Assembly: GCA_029962745.1 (NCBI GenBank)
Contig: CM057161.1
Location: 3,995,521 to 4,059,520 of the forward strand
DNA length: 64,000 bases
From: Echinometra lucunter
Lineage: Eukaryota; Echinodermata; Echinoidea; Camarodonta; Echinometridae
Reading direction: 5' to 3'
Each line of letters begins with the position of its first letter. Positions within the stretch are counted from its first letter, which is position 1. The position numbers were made by a program, and so were the translations under genes. This document shows positions 31,624 through 42,946 of the stretch, in pieces. The notes under the pieces are model-generated. The model was not told where the DNA came from, made no database searches, and saw only the letters and a program-made list of their open reading frames with translations.

Positions 31624-32581
31624 CCTGATAGCAGACGGACGTCTCTAAGACGGCAAGAACTGGTTATAAACTGGTCCACACGTCATATGTCGTAGGCCTA
31701 TACACGACTACTTTACAACAACCTTATGACGTCTTTGGCCTATATAACCAAAATATTCTCAAATTTTGTTTTAACATAAGATGACATATTTTTCACGTCA
31801 AATATTTACCACTTTTTGACGTCTTTTTTAAAGACGAGAACAAGACGTATTTTTACGTCAATTATTTCCCACTTTATAACAGCTTTTTTCAAGACCATAA
31901 TATGACGTCTTTACGTCGTGATACGATTGTAATAGTTGATCGAAATTCATGAATATTCATGAATGACCAGAAATGACTAAACTTCGTGAAAAAAGGAAGA
32001 TAACATTTGAATTTTAACATTTTATTCCATGATTGCACTACTGATTTAATGAACAATGTACTTCCATGTTGAACACCATTCACTAAATGTCATGGGCAAG
32101 GTATTTCAGAATGTATCAAGAAATTGTAATTTCTAACTGTTTTTTTCAAGTACTACACTACAGTCGAGTAATGTCGATAAAAAGCATCAGTAGTTAGGTA
32201 TAGGACGTAGGACATGTAGGATGTTAGGATATAGGGCTAGTATAGGATGATCTATAGGCTAGAACATTAACAAAGAGAAAACTTCGTAATGTTGTATACA
32301 TTCTAAAATATTTTCTAAACCAGTTTTGAAACTTTGACGTCTTTATGACGTAATTTTTACCAGTCTGCGAGCTTCCTTTGGGTCGTAAATACGCCATAAA
32401 GACGTTTTCTTCTAACCAATATAATGTAAAAGTGCCGTAAAAATATGACATCTTAATTTACGTCGTGTGCTGGTGCAAAGTATCGTCTTAAAGACATATA
32501 TATAATAAGTAAATAAGACGTATGACACGACTTTAAAAAGACGTAAATATGATGTTATTCTTACCAGTCTCTGCTATCAGG
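31624..32581. mobile_element. 958-bp element filled with ACGTC palindromes
   Basis: Perfect 12-bp TIRs CCTGATAGCAGA / TCTGCTATCAGG. The interior carries many copies of GACGTCTTT and its complement AAAGACGTC, roughly every 40-60 bp. There is no ORF. No clear target duplication seen. Compare the AACGTT-rich array at 59.85-60.90 kb. Confidence 0.7.
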
Positions 32582-33300
32582 GTGCCTTTTTTTGCCTGTT
32601 ATAACTATTGCAATGCAATGCACAGTAGTTTATGTACAACCCCAGCTATTGAATATCTGATTCCTTAACGTGAAATAAACCTTTTGTTCAACCTTTCATT
32701 ATACTGCGATATCAAAATATCCACTTTCTTTTATGTAAATATTGATCAATAGTCTTTACCAATGACTTTCTCACTGTCCATGTCAAAACCTAAGACACGG
32801 ACAGACCACCTAATTCGTCACGAGTCTGTGACGAATTCTATTCTCGTTTTTTTTTTTACATTTTTTGCCCTTTTATATTACCATCCTCATCGACTACGTT
32901 TACACATACAATTACAAACAATGCCATAACTGCGTTATTTTGCCTGTTATGTATATTGCAATGCAGTATACAATAGTTAATGTACAACCCTATTGCAAAT
33001 CTCATTCGTTAATGTGTTAATACATCTTTGAGTCAACTGTTCGTGATACTGTGATTTCAAATCGTCCCATATCTATATTAGTCTTCTTCCCAGACGTTAT
33101 CTTCTTTATGACATTTAATATCGACGTCCCCCGAGACATTCTTTTACTAAAAGAATGTGAGAGACCACCTAATTCGTCCCTTGACGAATTACTTTTTCTC
33201 GCTGTATATTACGAATGCTTTGTTTTGTCAATATTTGCAGTTTATATTCTAAAATAACTGTATTCAGTATATAAAATCTAGTGCTGGTTGCATAGGTTAA
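32582..33300 (+). repeat. Two or three diverged repeat copies with a conserved hairpin
   Basis: GACAGACCACCTAATTCGTC with its hairpin stands at 32801 and, as GAGAGACCACCTAATTCGTC, at 33162. The body TTTTGCCTGTTATGTATATTGCAATGCAG occurs at about 32593 (diverged) and 32940. The second copy follows a T-run (32848-32858) and matches the complement of 60.95-61.25 kb for over 150 bp. No coding sequence; a SINE-like or other non-autonomous family. Confidence 0.6.
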
Positions 33301-33772
33301 CTTTCATTTGCTTATAGATGGAGAGAGAGAGAATCACTAAGCAATGTGTTGCGTTTTGCTGGTATAATCACTATATGTAAAAAGTTCTTTTGATTTATGT
33401 GATATGTGTAGTAGTAATTTACCAAGTATATGTAATATTATACAAATATTGACTGCTTTGAGGGGCATGGTTGGAGCTATAGCCAAAGGTGATCTTAAAA
33501 CCCGACTATGTCCCGAGATGAAGTCGAGGGGCATAGTACAGTCTCGAGATCACCGAGGAGCTATAGTTTTAACCTTGACCTGAAAAAATAAGCAGCCAAT
33601 ATTTGTTTTATATACCACATCCCACTTAATTTATGCTAAATTAAGGCATTAAAATGAAGTTGTCGTGCTATTGGTCAGCAGAGAAATCAAAGTGATTAAA
33701 TTCTCACAATGTGCAAATATAGATACATGCGCAAGATATCTTATCCTGCTTACTTTTCTAAAGCTAGCGCCA
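33301..33772. other. Noncoding with a short imperfect inverted repeat
   Basis: GGAGCTATAG at 33471 and 33558 (with GTGATCTT and GAGATCACC between) form an imperfect hairpin region at about 33465-33570. Nothing else seen. Confidence 0.4.
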
Positions 33773-34148
33773 TTGGCGTAAATCCCAGGGGGGGGGGGAT
33801 GTGGGATATATCCCCCCACTTTTTCGAGAGGGGGGATGGCATGTCAAATATCCCCCCCCCCAGAAACTTTTTAAGGAAGAAATATTTTGATTAATCAGTT
33901 AGTAAAATCTTGATAACTTGTCATAAAATAACATATTTTGGAATTTCTATTTGAAAACACGATTAAAAACATGAAAAGTGGTTATTTTTAGCTTGCTCGC
34001 AAAATAAAGAACAAATGGGGGGGGGGGGAGGCTAATGTGCAGGTGGGTGAGGGTGTGTGGTTATACTTAAGTGTGGGTTTGACAGAAAAAAAAAATCGGC
34101 AAAGAAGTCAATCATCTCCCCACTCCTCAAAGTGAATTTATGCCAGCG
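33773..34148. mobile_element. Short-TIR element, GGCGTAAATCCC family
   Basis: About 376 bp from TGGCGTAAATCCC to AGTGAATTTATGCCA, flanked by GCTAGC on each side. The interior (ACTTTTTAAGGAAGAAATAT, AAAAGTGGTTATTTTT, GCTCGC) matches 13.74-14.06 kb inside the hAT-like element. A GGCGTCAATCCC copy lies in the core of the TU-like element. Non-coding, high-copy family. Confidence 0.65.
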
Positions 34149-35459
34149 GCTAGCAGGTAACAAACCATGTATTGTACACTGATCTTTTGAGGTTGAACCA
34201 TCATGCCCAGTCAATAGTTTTTAGGCTATATGCCCGGCAGTCAGCTAGCGGTTTCCATGACTGCCTCTTTGACCAATCAGAGGCCTAGAATGTTATAATA
34301 AGGTATATAAATTTGTTTGTTTACTTTATTGTGTAGCCGTGGCTGCATTGCTTGAAATACATCAAGTATGTCAAAACCCACTGGAGATGGTGGTCAAGCT
34401 TAAGGATACTGATGTCAGTAACTCATTAGACTTTGCCTGAAGGTAAATGCTTATGGTGAACAATTGTAAACATTCATTTTACATTTTTTATGCAACTTTG
34501 TGATGGGTGGAAGTACTTATAGACAGAAGCTAATTCATTATAATTCATTATTGTTTTGATATCTTGGTTATCAGGAGATGTATTATGTATTTACTTTATT
34601 ATGGTCTTGGAAGTTTGTTTCGTTTATTGATTTAACCATTCTATTTATTGATTACGAGAACAAATACTCTGTTGTTTTCCGTACAGGTTGTTTCCCCAAC
34701 AGTCAGTGACCATGTCATATGAATTTGCAGTGATGTTGTATTGTGATTATTATAATAAAGACCATAATTCAATGGTAGATTTGAATTACATAATACTGTT
34801 CGGATTGTCTTCCTTTTCACCTTTTCTTCTTGCGTTTGAGCCAGGAACTTGAAATTGATAGTTGCTATTTGTGAATTTGGTATAAGTAGAGACTAAAGCA
34901 TTACTGTACACTTTTAACCTGTCACATATCTCTTAGAGGAAAACTACAGATGAGTACTGTTGAACTGATGGTTGTTATAGGGAGGTTGCTTAGAAACCTG
35001 TCCATAAAGGCCATCAAAGAGAAAGGTTAGAATGGGCTACAGGATCAGGTAGGTAGCCTATCTAGACAGACAACACAGACTTGCTTTCCAAGCAGGTATT
35101 GTACACAGATGGCCTTTATAGAGAGGTAGCCACTCTGACAGGGTTCAATAAAATGTCTTCCTGTCACACATCAAATAAGACAACTAAATACAACTAAAAC
35201 ATATTCCTCTTTGCATTCAGCCTAATGTTAGTGGTTATGATGATACATTATATGCACAGTGAATACGATACAAAGGATCTCCTCTGAAATGAAAAAGAGA
35301 ATGTTTTCTGTCCTGCCATGGATTTCAGTCCACTCACTCAATACTATGATGGATAAATGCTTAATCTTTTGAATGATTATGCATTTTCAAAAAGATATTT
35401 GTGTTGTTCCTAGAATAGCAAGGGATACTTGGTCCTAGAGTTCTGTGTAAATCCCTCTG
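34149..35459. other. Intergenic, no gene seen
   Basis: No supported ORF. CCAATCAGAGG at 34275 and GTATATAAATT about 30 bp later look like CCAAT and TATA elements, but no transcript structure follows, so I do not call a promoter. The 3' end of gene B faces this region from the right. Confidence 0.4.
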
Positions 35460-35960
35460 TCAAACATCCTCACAGATTCCGAGAGCCTTCTTCTCCACCT
35501 CATTCTCTGTCTCTCCTGTAGACTGCTTCCTAAGGAGCTTCCTTGCCCTTGTTACATCATCGCTGCAGAAGTTTCATTATCCAGAGCCTGAGAGTCTGGT
35601 GTCTCAGCTATGACACCGCTGTCCATATCTGGGAAGGGTGCAAAACTTTCTCCTGTGGCGGGAGAGGAAGGTTCAACCCCCACCCCTGTTGCCCAAGCAC
35701 TGACAATATTGTCCTCTGAGAGTTTCAACAGAAGAGCCTCCATCTTGTCTTTATTCACACCTCCTCAATTTCCTCAATGACTTTGCTGAGAACAGTGAGA
35801 TTAGATGAGACTCTACCTCTTCCTCATCAATCGTTTTGGTGTCATCCCTCATGGTCTCAATGTTTTCTATGACTTTCATAGATTTCTTGAGCTTTGACAC
35901 CCATCATCTTGTGGCATGCTGTTTGCAGCTCTTGGCCAGACGTTAACATGACAAGCACAC
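35460..35960 (-). pseudogene. Exon Z, copy 2: diverged last exon with probable C-terminus
   Basis: Minus strand, acceptor TTTACCCAAAACAG. It reads VLVMLTSGQELQTACHKMMG like the other Z exons, then after a frameshift KKSMKVIENIETMRDDTKTI DEEEV. Further on come KDKMEALLLKLSEDNIVSAW, a Ser/Pro/Asp-rich stretch and, after another frameshift, SDDVTRARKLLRKQSTGETE and NEVEKKALGICEDV before TGA. It lacks the Lys/Gly-rich tail of the other copies, so it may preserve the original 3' end of the gene. Three frame changes are needed, so it is decayed or poorly sequenced. Confidence 0.5.
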
Positions 35961-36760
35961 CTGTTTTGGGTAAATAAAGAAAATACTTTATGTGAATGCC
36001 AGAATGTAAGAACACTGCAGATGTGCAAATAGCCAAATCGAAAATAACTTTCATGCAGGTGGTTTTTTAAGGTCATTAGCTAATGAGAGGAACTGAATTC
36101 TGGAATTTGGGACTTCTGGAATTTTGTCACATTATTTTGAAATATCATTTGCAGTAATCATATAACATATTTTAATCTGACTTCTTACTGACTGGATTTA
36201 CATTTAAAGGGGGTACCCAATGCTGAAACAATGTTAGTTCATTTAAAAGAGCATTAATTTATTAGCAGAAAATAATCTGCCTAAAGTTTTTTAAAAAGTC
36301 GCGCTCCAAAGGAAACCGTCAAATGTGGTAAGATTTCAGGATATTTTTGAACCATGAGCTGTAACCCAGTTTCAACTGTGCACCCACTTTGACGTCATTT
36401 TGACATCAAATTGGGTACCTTGTCACGCACTTCTAGCAAAATGCGCGCATATTGTACAGTCTAGCGTACAGCACAACTGCAAAGCTGGGTACCCACTTTG
36501 ACGTCATACCTCATACTCAAATTTTTTGTTCAGCTCTTGACTTTTTATGAGAAAATTAGCCAAAATTCATTGATTTAGATTGAAAATCATATGTTTAATG
36601 TTATTCTTCTTATAATTCTATTCTCAATCATACATCAAAAAAAAAATTATCATTGTGTAATCACTTTAAATCTGATCATCATTATCATCATCTCATTATA
36701 ACCATCACCACCACCACCACCATCACCATCATCATCATCACCACTACCATTGTTACATAC
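35961..36760. other. Y-Z intron of cassette 2, with microsatellite
   Basis: (ATC)n/(ACC)n tract at about 36673-36748. ACCCACTTTGACGTCAT occurs twice (about 36380 and 36488) between two GGGTACCC sites, suggesting a small inserted element at about 36.21-36.50 kb. Confidence 0.45.
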
Positions 36761-36858
36761 CACTTCTGCTATCAGCAAGTTGATTACACAGCAAGGCAAG
36801 CAAGACATCTTGATCATCCTCTTCACTAGAACCAAACAGCTCACTAGACCACATGAAA
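36761..36858 (-). CDS. Exon Y, cassette 2
   Basis: 98 bp, acceptor TTTCAG, donor GTATGT. Open: FMWSSELFGSSEEDDQDVLL then ALLCNQLADSRS. Splice phases match X and Z. One of two cassette copies with intact length and frame. Confidence 0.6.
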
Positions 36859-37149
36859 CTGAAAGAAAAGCCAGAATACAGTTCACAAATCTTTATATTT
36901 GTGGATGATTCTTCTAAGAATCTCTGGTTATCGAAGACACCAAGTATGCATTAGAGGACTTCTGTGGATTGGGCCTTATCTCACAATGGATGGATGGAAT
37001 ATACATCAGTTTTGATACAATTCAAATGAACATTAAGACCTCAAACAGGAAGAACAAATACATTGAAATATTTTCACAATTTAATCCTATTTTATTACAT
37101 CTATTAAGAATTCTGTCTTCATTGGCTTGTAAAGCAAGTGTATAGATCA

Positions 37150-37285
37150 GGGAGCGTTTCATGAAGTGTCTCTTCAGTGATTTTTACTGACAAATTTGCT
37201 CTCAGCCAATCAGAGGCAAGAATATCAGTAGCTTATAACAGATGTTGGTAAAAACCACTGGCAAGACACTTCAAGAAACGCTCCC
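37150..37285. mobile_element. MITE, GGGAGCGTTTCATGAA family
   Basis: 136 bp with TIRs GGGAGCGTTTCATGAAGTGT / complement of ACACTTCAAGAAACGCTCCC, in the X-Y intron of cassette 2. It is absent at the equivalent place in the other cassettes. The interior GCTCTCAGCCAATCAGA is shared with the element at 2430. Confidence 0.8.
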
Positions 37286-37319
37286 CTCTAGGTCTTTGGT
37301 AAAGAGCTGAATCACTGAC

Positions 37320-37520
37320 CTGTACACGTGCAGGAGCCTGAGAGCACATCTGACATCCCTGTGCTCAAGGTGATTGGTCAGGGCGACGACAGCTGCTTCT
37401 GGCGTGGTGAGTCCTGTGTCACCCATCTGGTGACAGTGCTCCCTGGCCACTCTGCAGCTCCTGGGATGCTAGGCTCGGTTCCTCCTTGGCTAAACAGACC
37501 ATCGCTGAGAAGTCCTGGAT
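37320..37520 (-). pseudogene. Exon X, cassette 2
   Basis: 201-bp minus-strand exon with donor GTCAGTG. It reads IQDFSAMVCLAKEEPSLASQ in phase 0, then a stop after LSPDG caused by one extra base. The downstream part keeps the LRLLHVYR end in another frame. Confidence 0.55.
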
Positions 37521-38148
37521 CGAAAACGGCATTACGTATACATGACATGTAGGTCTACTGACTCTACTAGTATTGTTGATACTTGGCTTTGGGGGGGGGG
37601 GAGAGGGGGAAAAGTGATTTGATTGAACAACAGAGTCAAATACAATTTTGAGAGAGATCTAAATTTTTTGCAAATGAAGTGATTGGGAATGATTCCTATG
37701 GTCTAAATCTTCCAAGTTAGTACTGGAGTGATTCATATATGTATGACCAACTGACACATCTTGTCACAGTCTCCAATGGGTATCGAAGTTTGTCAAGTTG
37801 GAGGTTTGAGATGAAAGATCTGGGATAGATTTACATGACAGTACTCTGGTACTGCAATTTACCATTATTTCACTTCTTTCCTTTGACTTTGAAATCAAGA
37901 GTATGAGGGTTTGAATCCGTCTTGAGTATATGCAAACAAAACATTTCACTATGAACTGTCTCTCTTGACCCAGGTGTGGTGAATCTTTGCAGTCTCCATT
38001 CATTGAAGGGCATCAAGTGAGAAACTGCAGCTGAAGCTAGGGCCAGAATAAATACAGGTATCCCAAAAGCACCTCAGTAGGTACAGAGACATTGTATATT
38101 GCTATACAATCACATATCTTGGTAAATATAATTATTACACAGACTTAC

Positions 38149-38556
38149 ATGTGAAACCCGACTTCCGGGGACTTCTACTCTAGTACCCCAGGTTCTGGAA
38201 TTAATTCTCGACTGGATCTCTTCTTCTCCTTTGCTTTCTTCTCCTCTTTTCCTTTCTTCTTCTCATCCGTTGCCTTTCCAGCTTTTCCTCAGTGACCAAC
38301 GTCACTGCCTCCCTCCTTTGAACTCCTGTCTCCGTCACTATTCCAGCTTTTCCTTCTATTGCTCTTCATTTTCTTATTAACCTTCCTTTGAAGCTCAACC
38401 TTCTCATCCCCTCCTCTCCCTGGTCCTCCACCTTCTCCTTCTGCTTTCTCCATCTCACTCTTCTCCTCCACCCCCTTCCTTGGTCTCCATGTTTTCTATG
38501 ACCTTGATAGCTTTCTTGAGCTGGGCGTTGATACCCATCAGTTTGTGGCATCACAC
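38149..38556 (-). pseudogene. Exon Z, cassette 3 (5' part deleted)
   Basis: Minus strand. The acceptor is kept, but about 45 bp after it (the ISRSSQELQT part) are lost. INAQLKKAIKVIENMETKEG is followed by a frameshift, then the EGEGGGPGRGGDEKVELQRK tail and, past a stop, RSSRELIPEPGV and the GTAAGT donor. Between Z3 and X3 there is no Y exon; about 38.64-39.03 kb joins intron pieces directly. Confidence 0.5.
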
Positions 38557-39038
38557 CTGTTTGGGCAAAGAAAGAAAAAAAAAACTTATGTGAAAACCAT
38601 AATGTAACTAAAATGCAGATTGGCCCAATCACACTTGTAAAAAATAACTTTTTTTCGGTATGTAGGTGTTTTCTTTTTAAGTTTTCAGCTAATGAGAAGG
38701 ATTGAATTTCGAAAACCTAAACTTATTCACAATAACAATCTGACTGATTTCTTACTGGCAGGATATAAATCTGAAACGCTATGACCATAACCATCATCAA
38801 CAATGATTTGCAGGAAATTTGGCCTTATCTCACGATGGATGCACAGAATAAACAACAGCTTTGATACTATTTAAATCAACATTAGGTACCTTAATCAGAA
38901 AGAACAAATACATTGAAATATCCATAAAATTCACATCCTATTTTATTACAATGTATCAAAGAATCCTGTTTTCATTGGGTTGTAAGGTGTGTGTATAGAA
39001 AGACCTAAAGGTCTTTCATAAAGAGCTGAAGCACTGAC

Positions 39039-39218
39039 CTGTACACGTGCAGGAGCCTGAGCGCATGTCTGACATCCCTGCGCCCAAGGTGGTTGACTAC
39101 CTGACTAGTCAGGGTGACTACAGCCTGGAGACAGTGCTACTTTGGCCATTCTCCAGCTCTTGGGCTGCTAGGCTCAGTTTCTCCTTGGCTGAACAGACCA
39201 TCACCGAAAAGTCTGGAT
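39039..39218 (-). pseudogene. Exon X, cassette 3
   Basis: 180-bp copy. A 1-nt loss after IQ and a deletion near VALSP break the frame, but the 3' end NHLGRRDVRHALRLLHVY is the best-preserved version, with the GTCAGTGC donor. Its left half lies in the 1.6-kb tandem repeat. Confidence 0.5.
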
Positions 39219-39513
39219 CTAAAACGGCAATATATAAACATTACATGTAGGTCTACAGATCTTGTAGCTACTAGTAAGGTTGATACTTAGGTTTCGGGGG
39301 GGGGGGGTGGTTGGTTTGATTGAACAGCACAGTTGAATACAATTTTGAGAGAGAATCTAAATTTCTCCATTCCTTGATGGGTATTAAGTGAGAAACTGCA
39401 AGTGGGTCTGGGGCCAGAATAAAGACAGGTATCCCCAAAGTACCTCAATAGGTAAAGAGACATTGTATAGGTGCTATACAAATGTGGTAAATATAATTAT
39501 TACACAGACTTAC

Positions 39514-39875
39514 ATATGTAACCTGACTTCCAGGGACTTCTCCTCCATTACCACAGGTTCTGGAATGAATTCTTGACTGGCTCTCTTCTCCTCCTTTGCT
39601 TTCTTCTCCTATTTTCCTTTCTTCTTTTCATCCATCGCTTTTCCAGCTCTTCCTCCCATCACTCTTGCCTTTCTTGTTACCCTTCCTTTGAAGCTTCACC
39701 TTCTCATCCCCTCTTCTCCCTGGTCCTCCACCTTCTCCTGCTGCTTTCTCCACCTCTTCCTTGGTCTCCATGCTTTCAATGACCTTGATAGATTTCTTGA
39801 GCTGGGCATTGATACCCATCAGCTTGTGGCATGCTGTTTGCAGCTCTTGGCTAGATCTTGAGATGACAAGCACAC
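39514..39875 (-). pseudogene. Exon Z, cassette 4
   Basis: Minus strand. VLVISRSSQELQTACHKLMG is intact, followed by INAQLKKSIKVIESMETKEE and a shortened Lys/Gly-rich tail that meets a stop after RKSWKSDG. The 5' splice acceptor and 3' donor positions are preserved. There is no X or Y between this and the next Z (40258), so cassette 4 is a lone Z. Confidence 0.55.
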
Positions 39876-40257
39876 CTGTTTGGGCAAATAAAGAAAAATA
39901 ACTTATGTGAAAACCAGAATGTAATTAAAATGCAGATTGGCCCAATCACACTTGTAAAAAATAACTTTTACCAATATGTAGGTGTTTTCTTTTTAAGTTG
40001 TCAGCTAATGAGAAGTATTGCATTTTGGAAACCTAATCCTATTCACAATAACCATTTGACTGATTTCTTACTGGCTGGATATAAATAAATACAGTCTCCA
40101 TTCCTTAATGGGCATTAAGTGAGAAACTGCAGGTGGGTCTGGGGCCAGAATAAAGACAGGTATCCCTAAAACAGAACAACTCAGTAGGTAAAGAGACATA
40201 TTGTATATTGTTATACAATCACATATCTTGGTAAATATAATTATTACACAGATTTAC

Positions 40258-40814
40258 ATATTCTTCTTCTCTATTACCCCAGGTTCTGGAGTCAATACTC
40301 AACTGGATCTCTTCTTCTTCTCTTCCTTTGCAGTCTTCTCTTTTCCTTTCTTCTTCTCATCTGTTGTCTTTCCAGCTTTTTCTCCATGACTGACCTCACC
40401 ATCTCCCTCCTTTGAACTGTCTCCATCACTCTTCCAGCTCTTCCATCGCTCTTCCCTTTATTGTTACCCTTCCTTTGAAGCTAAACCTGCTCATCCCCTC
40501 CTCTCCCTGGTCTTCCACCTTCTCCTTCTGTTTTCTCCATCTCACTCTTCTCCTCAACCTCTTCCTTGGTCTCCATGTTTTCTATGACCTTGATAGATTT
40601 CTTGAGCTGGGCATTGATACCCATCAGCTTGTGGCATGCTGTTTGCAGCTCTTGGCTAGATCTTGAGATGACCCTGCGCCCAAGGTGGTTGACTACCTGA
40701 CTAGTCAGGGTGACTACAGCCTGGAGACAGTGCTACTTTGGCCATTCTCCAGCTCTTGGGCTGCTAGGCTCAGTTTCTCCTTGGCTGAACAGACCATCAC
40801 CGAAAAGTCTGGAT
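40258..40814 (-). pseudogene. Fused exon X/Z at the duplication junction
   Basis: 40672-40814 is the 5' part of exon X (IQTFR-like, 1-nt loss) and 40258-40671 the body of exon Z starting at about its residue 5. The intervening intron, Y exon and splice sites are missing. It is the scar of the tandem duplication. The Z body reads SRSSQELQTACHKLMGINAQ and on to EMEKTEGEGGRPGRGG. Confidence 0.7.
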
Positions 40815-41113
40815 CTAAAACGGCAATATATAAACATTACATGTAGGTCTACAGATCTTGTAGCTACTAGTAAGGTTGATACTTAGGTTTCGGGGGGGGG
40901 GGGGGGGTGGTTGGTTTGATTGAACAGCACAGTTGAATACAATTTTGAGAGAGAATCTAAATTTCTCCATTCCTTGATGGGTATTAAGTGAGAAACTGCA
41001 AGTGGGTCTGGGGCCAGAATAAAGACAGGTATCCCCAAAGTACCTCAATAGGTAAAGAGACATTGTATAGGTGCTATACAAATGTGGTAAATATAATTAT
41101 TACACAGACTTAC

Positions 41114-41475
41114 ATATGTAACCTGACTTCCAGGGACTTCTCCTCCATTACCACAGGTTCTGGAATGAATTCTTGACTGGCTCTCTTCTCCTCCTTTGCT
41201 TTCTTCTCCTATTTTCCTTTCTTCTTTTCATCCATCGCTTTTCCAGCTCTTCCTCCCATCACTCTTGCCTTTCTTGTTACCCTTCCTTTGAAGCTTCACC
41301 TTCTCATCCCCTCTTCTCCCTGGTCCTCCACCTTCTCCTGCTGCTTTCTCCACCTCTTCCTTGGTCTCCATGCTTTCAATGACCTTGATAGATTTCTTGA
41401 GCTGGGCATTGATACCCATCAGCTGGTGGCATGCTGTTTGCAGCTCTTGGCTAGATCTTGAGATGACAAGCACAC
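41114..41475 (-). pseudogene. Exon Z, cassette 5 (tandem twin of 39514)
   Basis: Same as 39514-39875 except for one amino-acid change (HQLMG instead of HKLMG). Stop at the same place. Confidence 0.55.
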
Positions 41476-41857
41476 CTGTTTGGGCAAATAAAGAAAAATA
41501 ACTTATGTGAAAACCAGAATGTAATTAAAATGCAGATTGGCCCAATCACACTTGTAAAAAATAACTTTTACCAATACGTAGGTGTTTTCTTTTTAAGTTG
41601 TCAGCTAATGAGAAGTATTGCATTTTGGAAACCTAATCCTATTCACAATAACCATTTGACTGATTTCTTACTGGCTGGATATAAATAAATACAGTCTCCA
41701 TTCCTTAATGGGCATTAAGTGAGAAACTGCAGGTGGGTCTGGGGCCAGAATAAAGACAGGTATCCCTAAAACAGAACAACTCAGTAGGTAAAGAGACATA
41801 TTGTATATTGTTATACAATCACATATCTTGGTAAATATAATTATTACACAGATTTAC

Positions 41858-42280
41858 ATATTCTTCTTCTCTATTACCCCAGGTTCTGGAGTCAATACTC
41901 AACTGGATCTCTTCTTCTTCTCTTCCTTTGCAGTCTTCTCTTTTCCTTTCTTCTTCTCATCTGTTGTCTTTCCAGCTTTTTCTCCATGACTGACCTCACC
42001 ATCTCCCTCCTTTGAACTGTCTCCATCACTCTTCCAGCTCTTCCATCGCTCTTCCCTTTATTGTTACCCTTCCTTTGAAGCTAAACCTGCTCATCCCCTC
42101 CTCTCCCTGGTCTTCCACCTTCTCCTTCTGTTTTCTCCATCTCACTCTTCTCCTCAACCTCTTCCTTGGTCTCCATGTTTTCTATGACCTTGATAGATTT
42201 CTTGAGCTGGGCATTGATACCCATCAGCTTGTGGCATGCTGTTTGCAGCTCTTGGCTAGATCTTGAGATGACAAGCACAT
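41858..42280 (-). pseudogene. Exon Z, cassette 6
   Basis: Minus strand, acceptor TTTGCCCAAACAG. It starts VLVISRSSQELQTACHKLMG and runs open to GGRPGRGGDEQV, where a TAG interrupts. It is the twin of 40258-40671 but with a complete 5' end. The following intron has its microsatellite at about 42464-42530. Confidence 0.55.
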
Positions 42281-42480
42281 CTGTTTGGGCAAATAAAGAA
42301 AAAAAACCTATCACACTTGTAAAAAATAACTTTACTGGTATGTATGTCAGCTAATGAGAGGGATTGAATTTTGAAAACCTAAACCTATTAACAATAATCA
42401 CTGACAGATTTCTTATAGACTGGATATAAATCTGAAACTCTTTGATCATAACCGTCATCATTATCACCATCATCATATTC

Positions 42481-42511
<31 letters not shown>

Positions 42512-42540
42512 CCACGACCACCACCACCATGGTTAAATAC

Positions 42541-42638
42541 CACTTCTGCCATCAACAAGCTGTTTACAATGCAAGGCAAGCAAGACATCCTGATCATCCT
42601 CTTCACTAAAACCAAACAGCTCACCAAACCGCATGGAC
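42541..42638 (-). CDS. Exon Y, cassette 6
   Basis: 98 bp, open: SMRFGELFGFSEEDDQDVLL then ALHCKQLVDGRS. The acceptor is TCTTGAG in place of TTCTTCAG, weaker but still AG. The donor is GTATTT, also weaker. Confidence 0.5.
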
Positions 42639-42747
42639 CTCAAGAAAAATGGGAGACACAATTAAAGTCGGAATATATCATCAGTTCACAAATAATCATA
42701 TTCGTGGATGATTCTTCCAAGAATATCTAGTTATCAAAGACACTGAC

Positions 42748-42946
42748 CTGTACATGTGCAGGAGCCTGAGATCATTTCTGATATCCCTGCACGAAGGTGG
42801 TTGGTCAGGGTGACTACAGCTGCTTCAGATGTAGTGATTCCAGTGTTGCCCTCTGGTGACGGTGCTACCTGGCCACTCTCCAGCTCCTGGGCTGCTAGGC
42901 ACAGTTCCTCCTTGGCTAAACAGACCATCGCTGAGAAGTCCTGGAT
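42748..42946 (-). pseudogene. Exon X, cassette 6
   Basis: 199 bp, donor GTCAGTG. The longest uninterrupted X frame: IQDFSAMVCLAKEELCLAAQ, ELESGQVAPSPEGNTGITTS, EAAVVTLTNHL, after which a 2-nt loss changes LGRRDV to RAGISEM, still without a stop. It shows that X enters in phase 0. The X-Y intron is only about 110 bp here, against over 450 bp in cassette A. Confidence 0.55.

Larger units (their letters stand above)
39076..42271. repeat. Two near-identical 1.6-kb tandem units
   Basis: 39076-40671 and 40672-42271 are the same sequence, 1596 and 1600 bp. The differences I found are a G-run of 10 or 14 (39296, 40892), T/G at 39825/41425 and T/C at 39976/41576. The junction at 40671/40672 fuses exon Z (…GAGATGA) directly to the middle of exon X (CCCTGCGCCC), sharing no more than a few bases. 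Either very recent or an assembly duplication. Confidence 0.95.

Noticed and set aside
34270..34320. CCAAT plus TATA promoter
   Set aside because: The motifs are short, AT-rich sequence yields TATAAA easily, and no exon follows.
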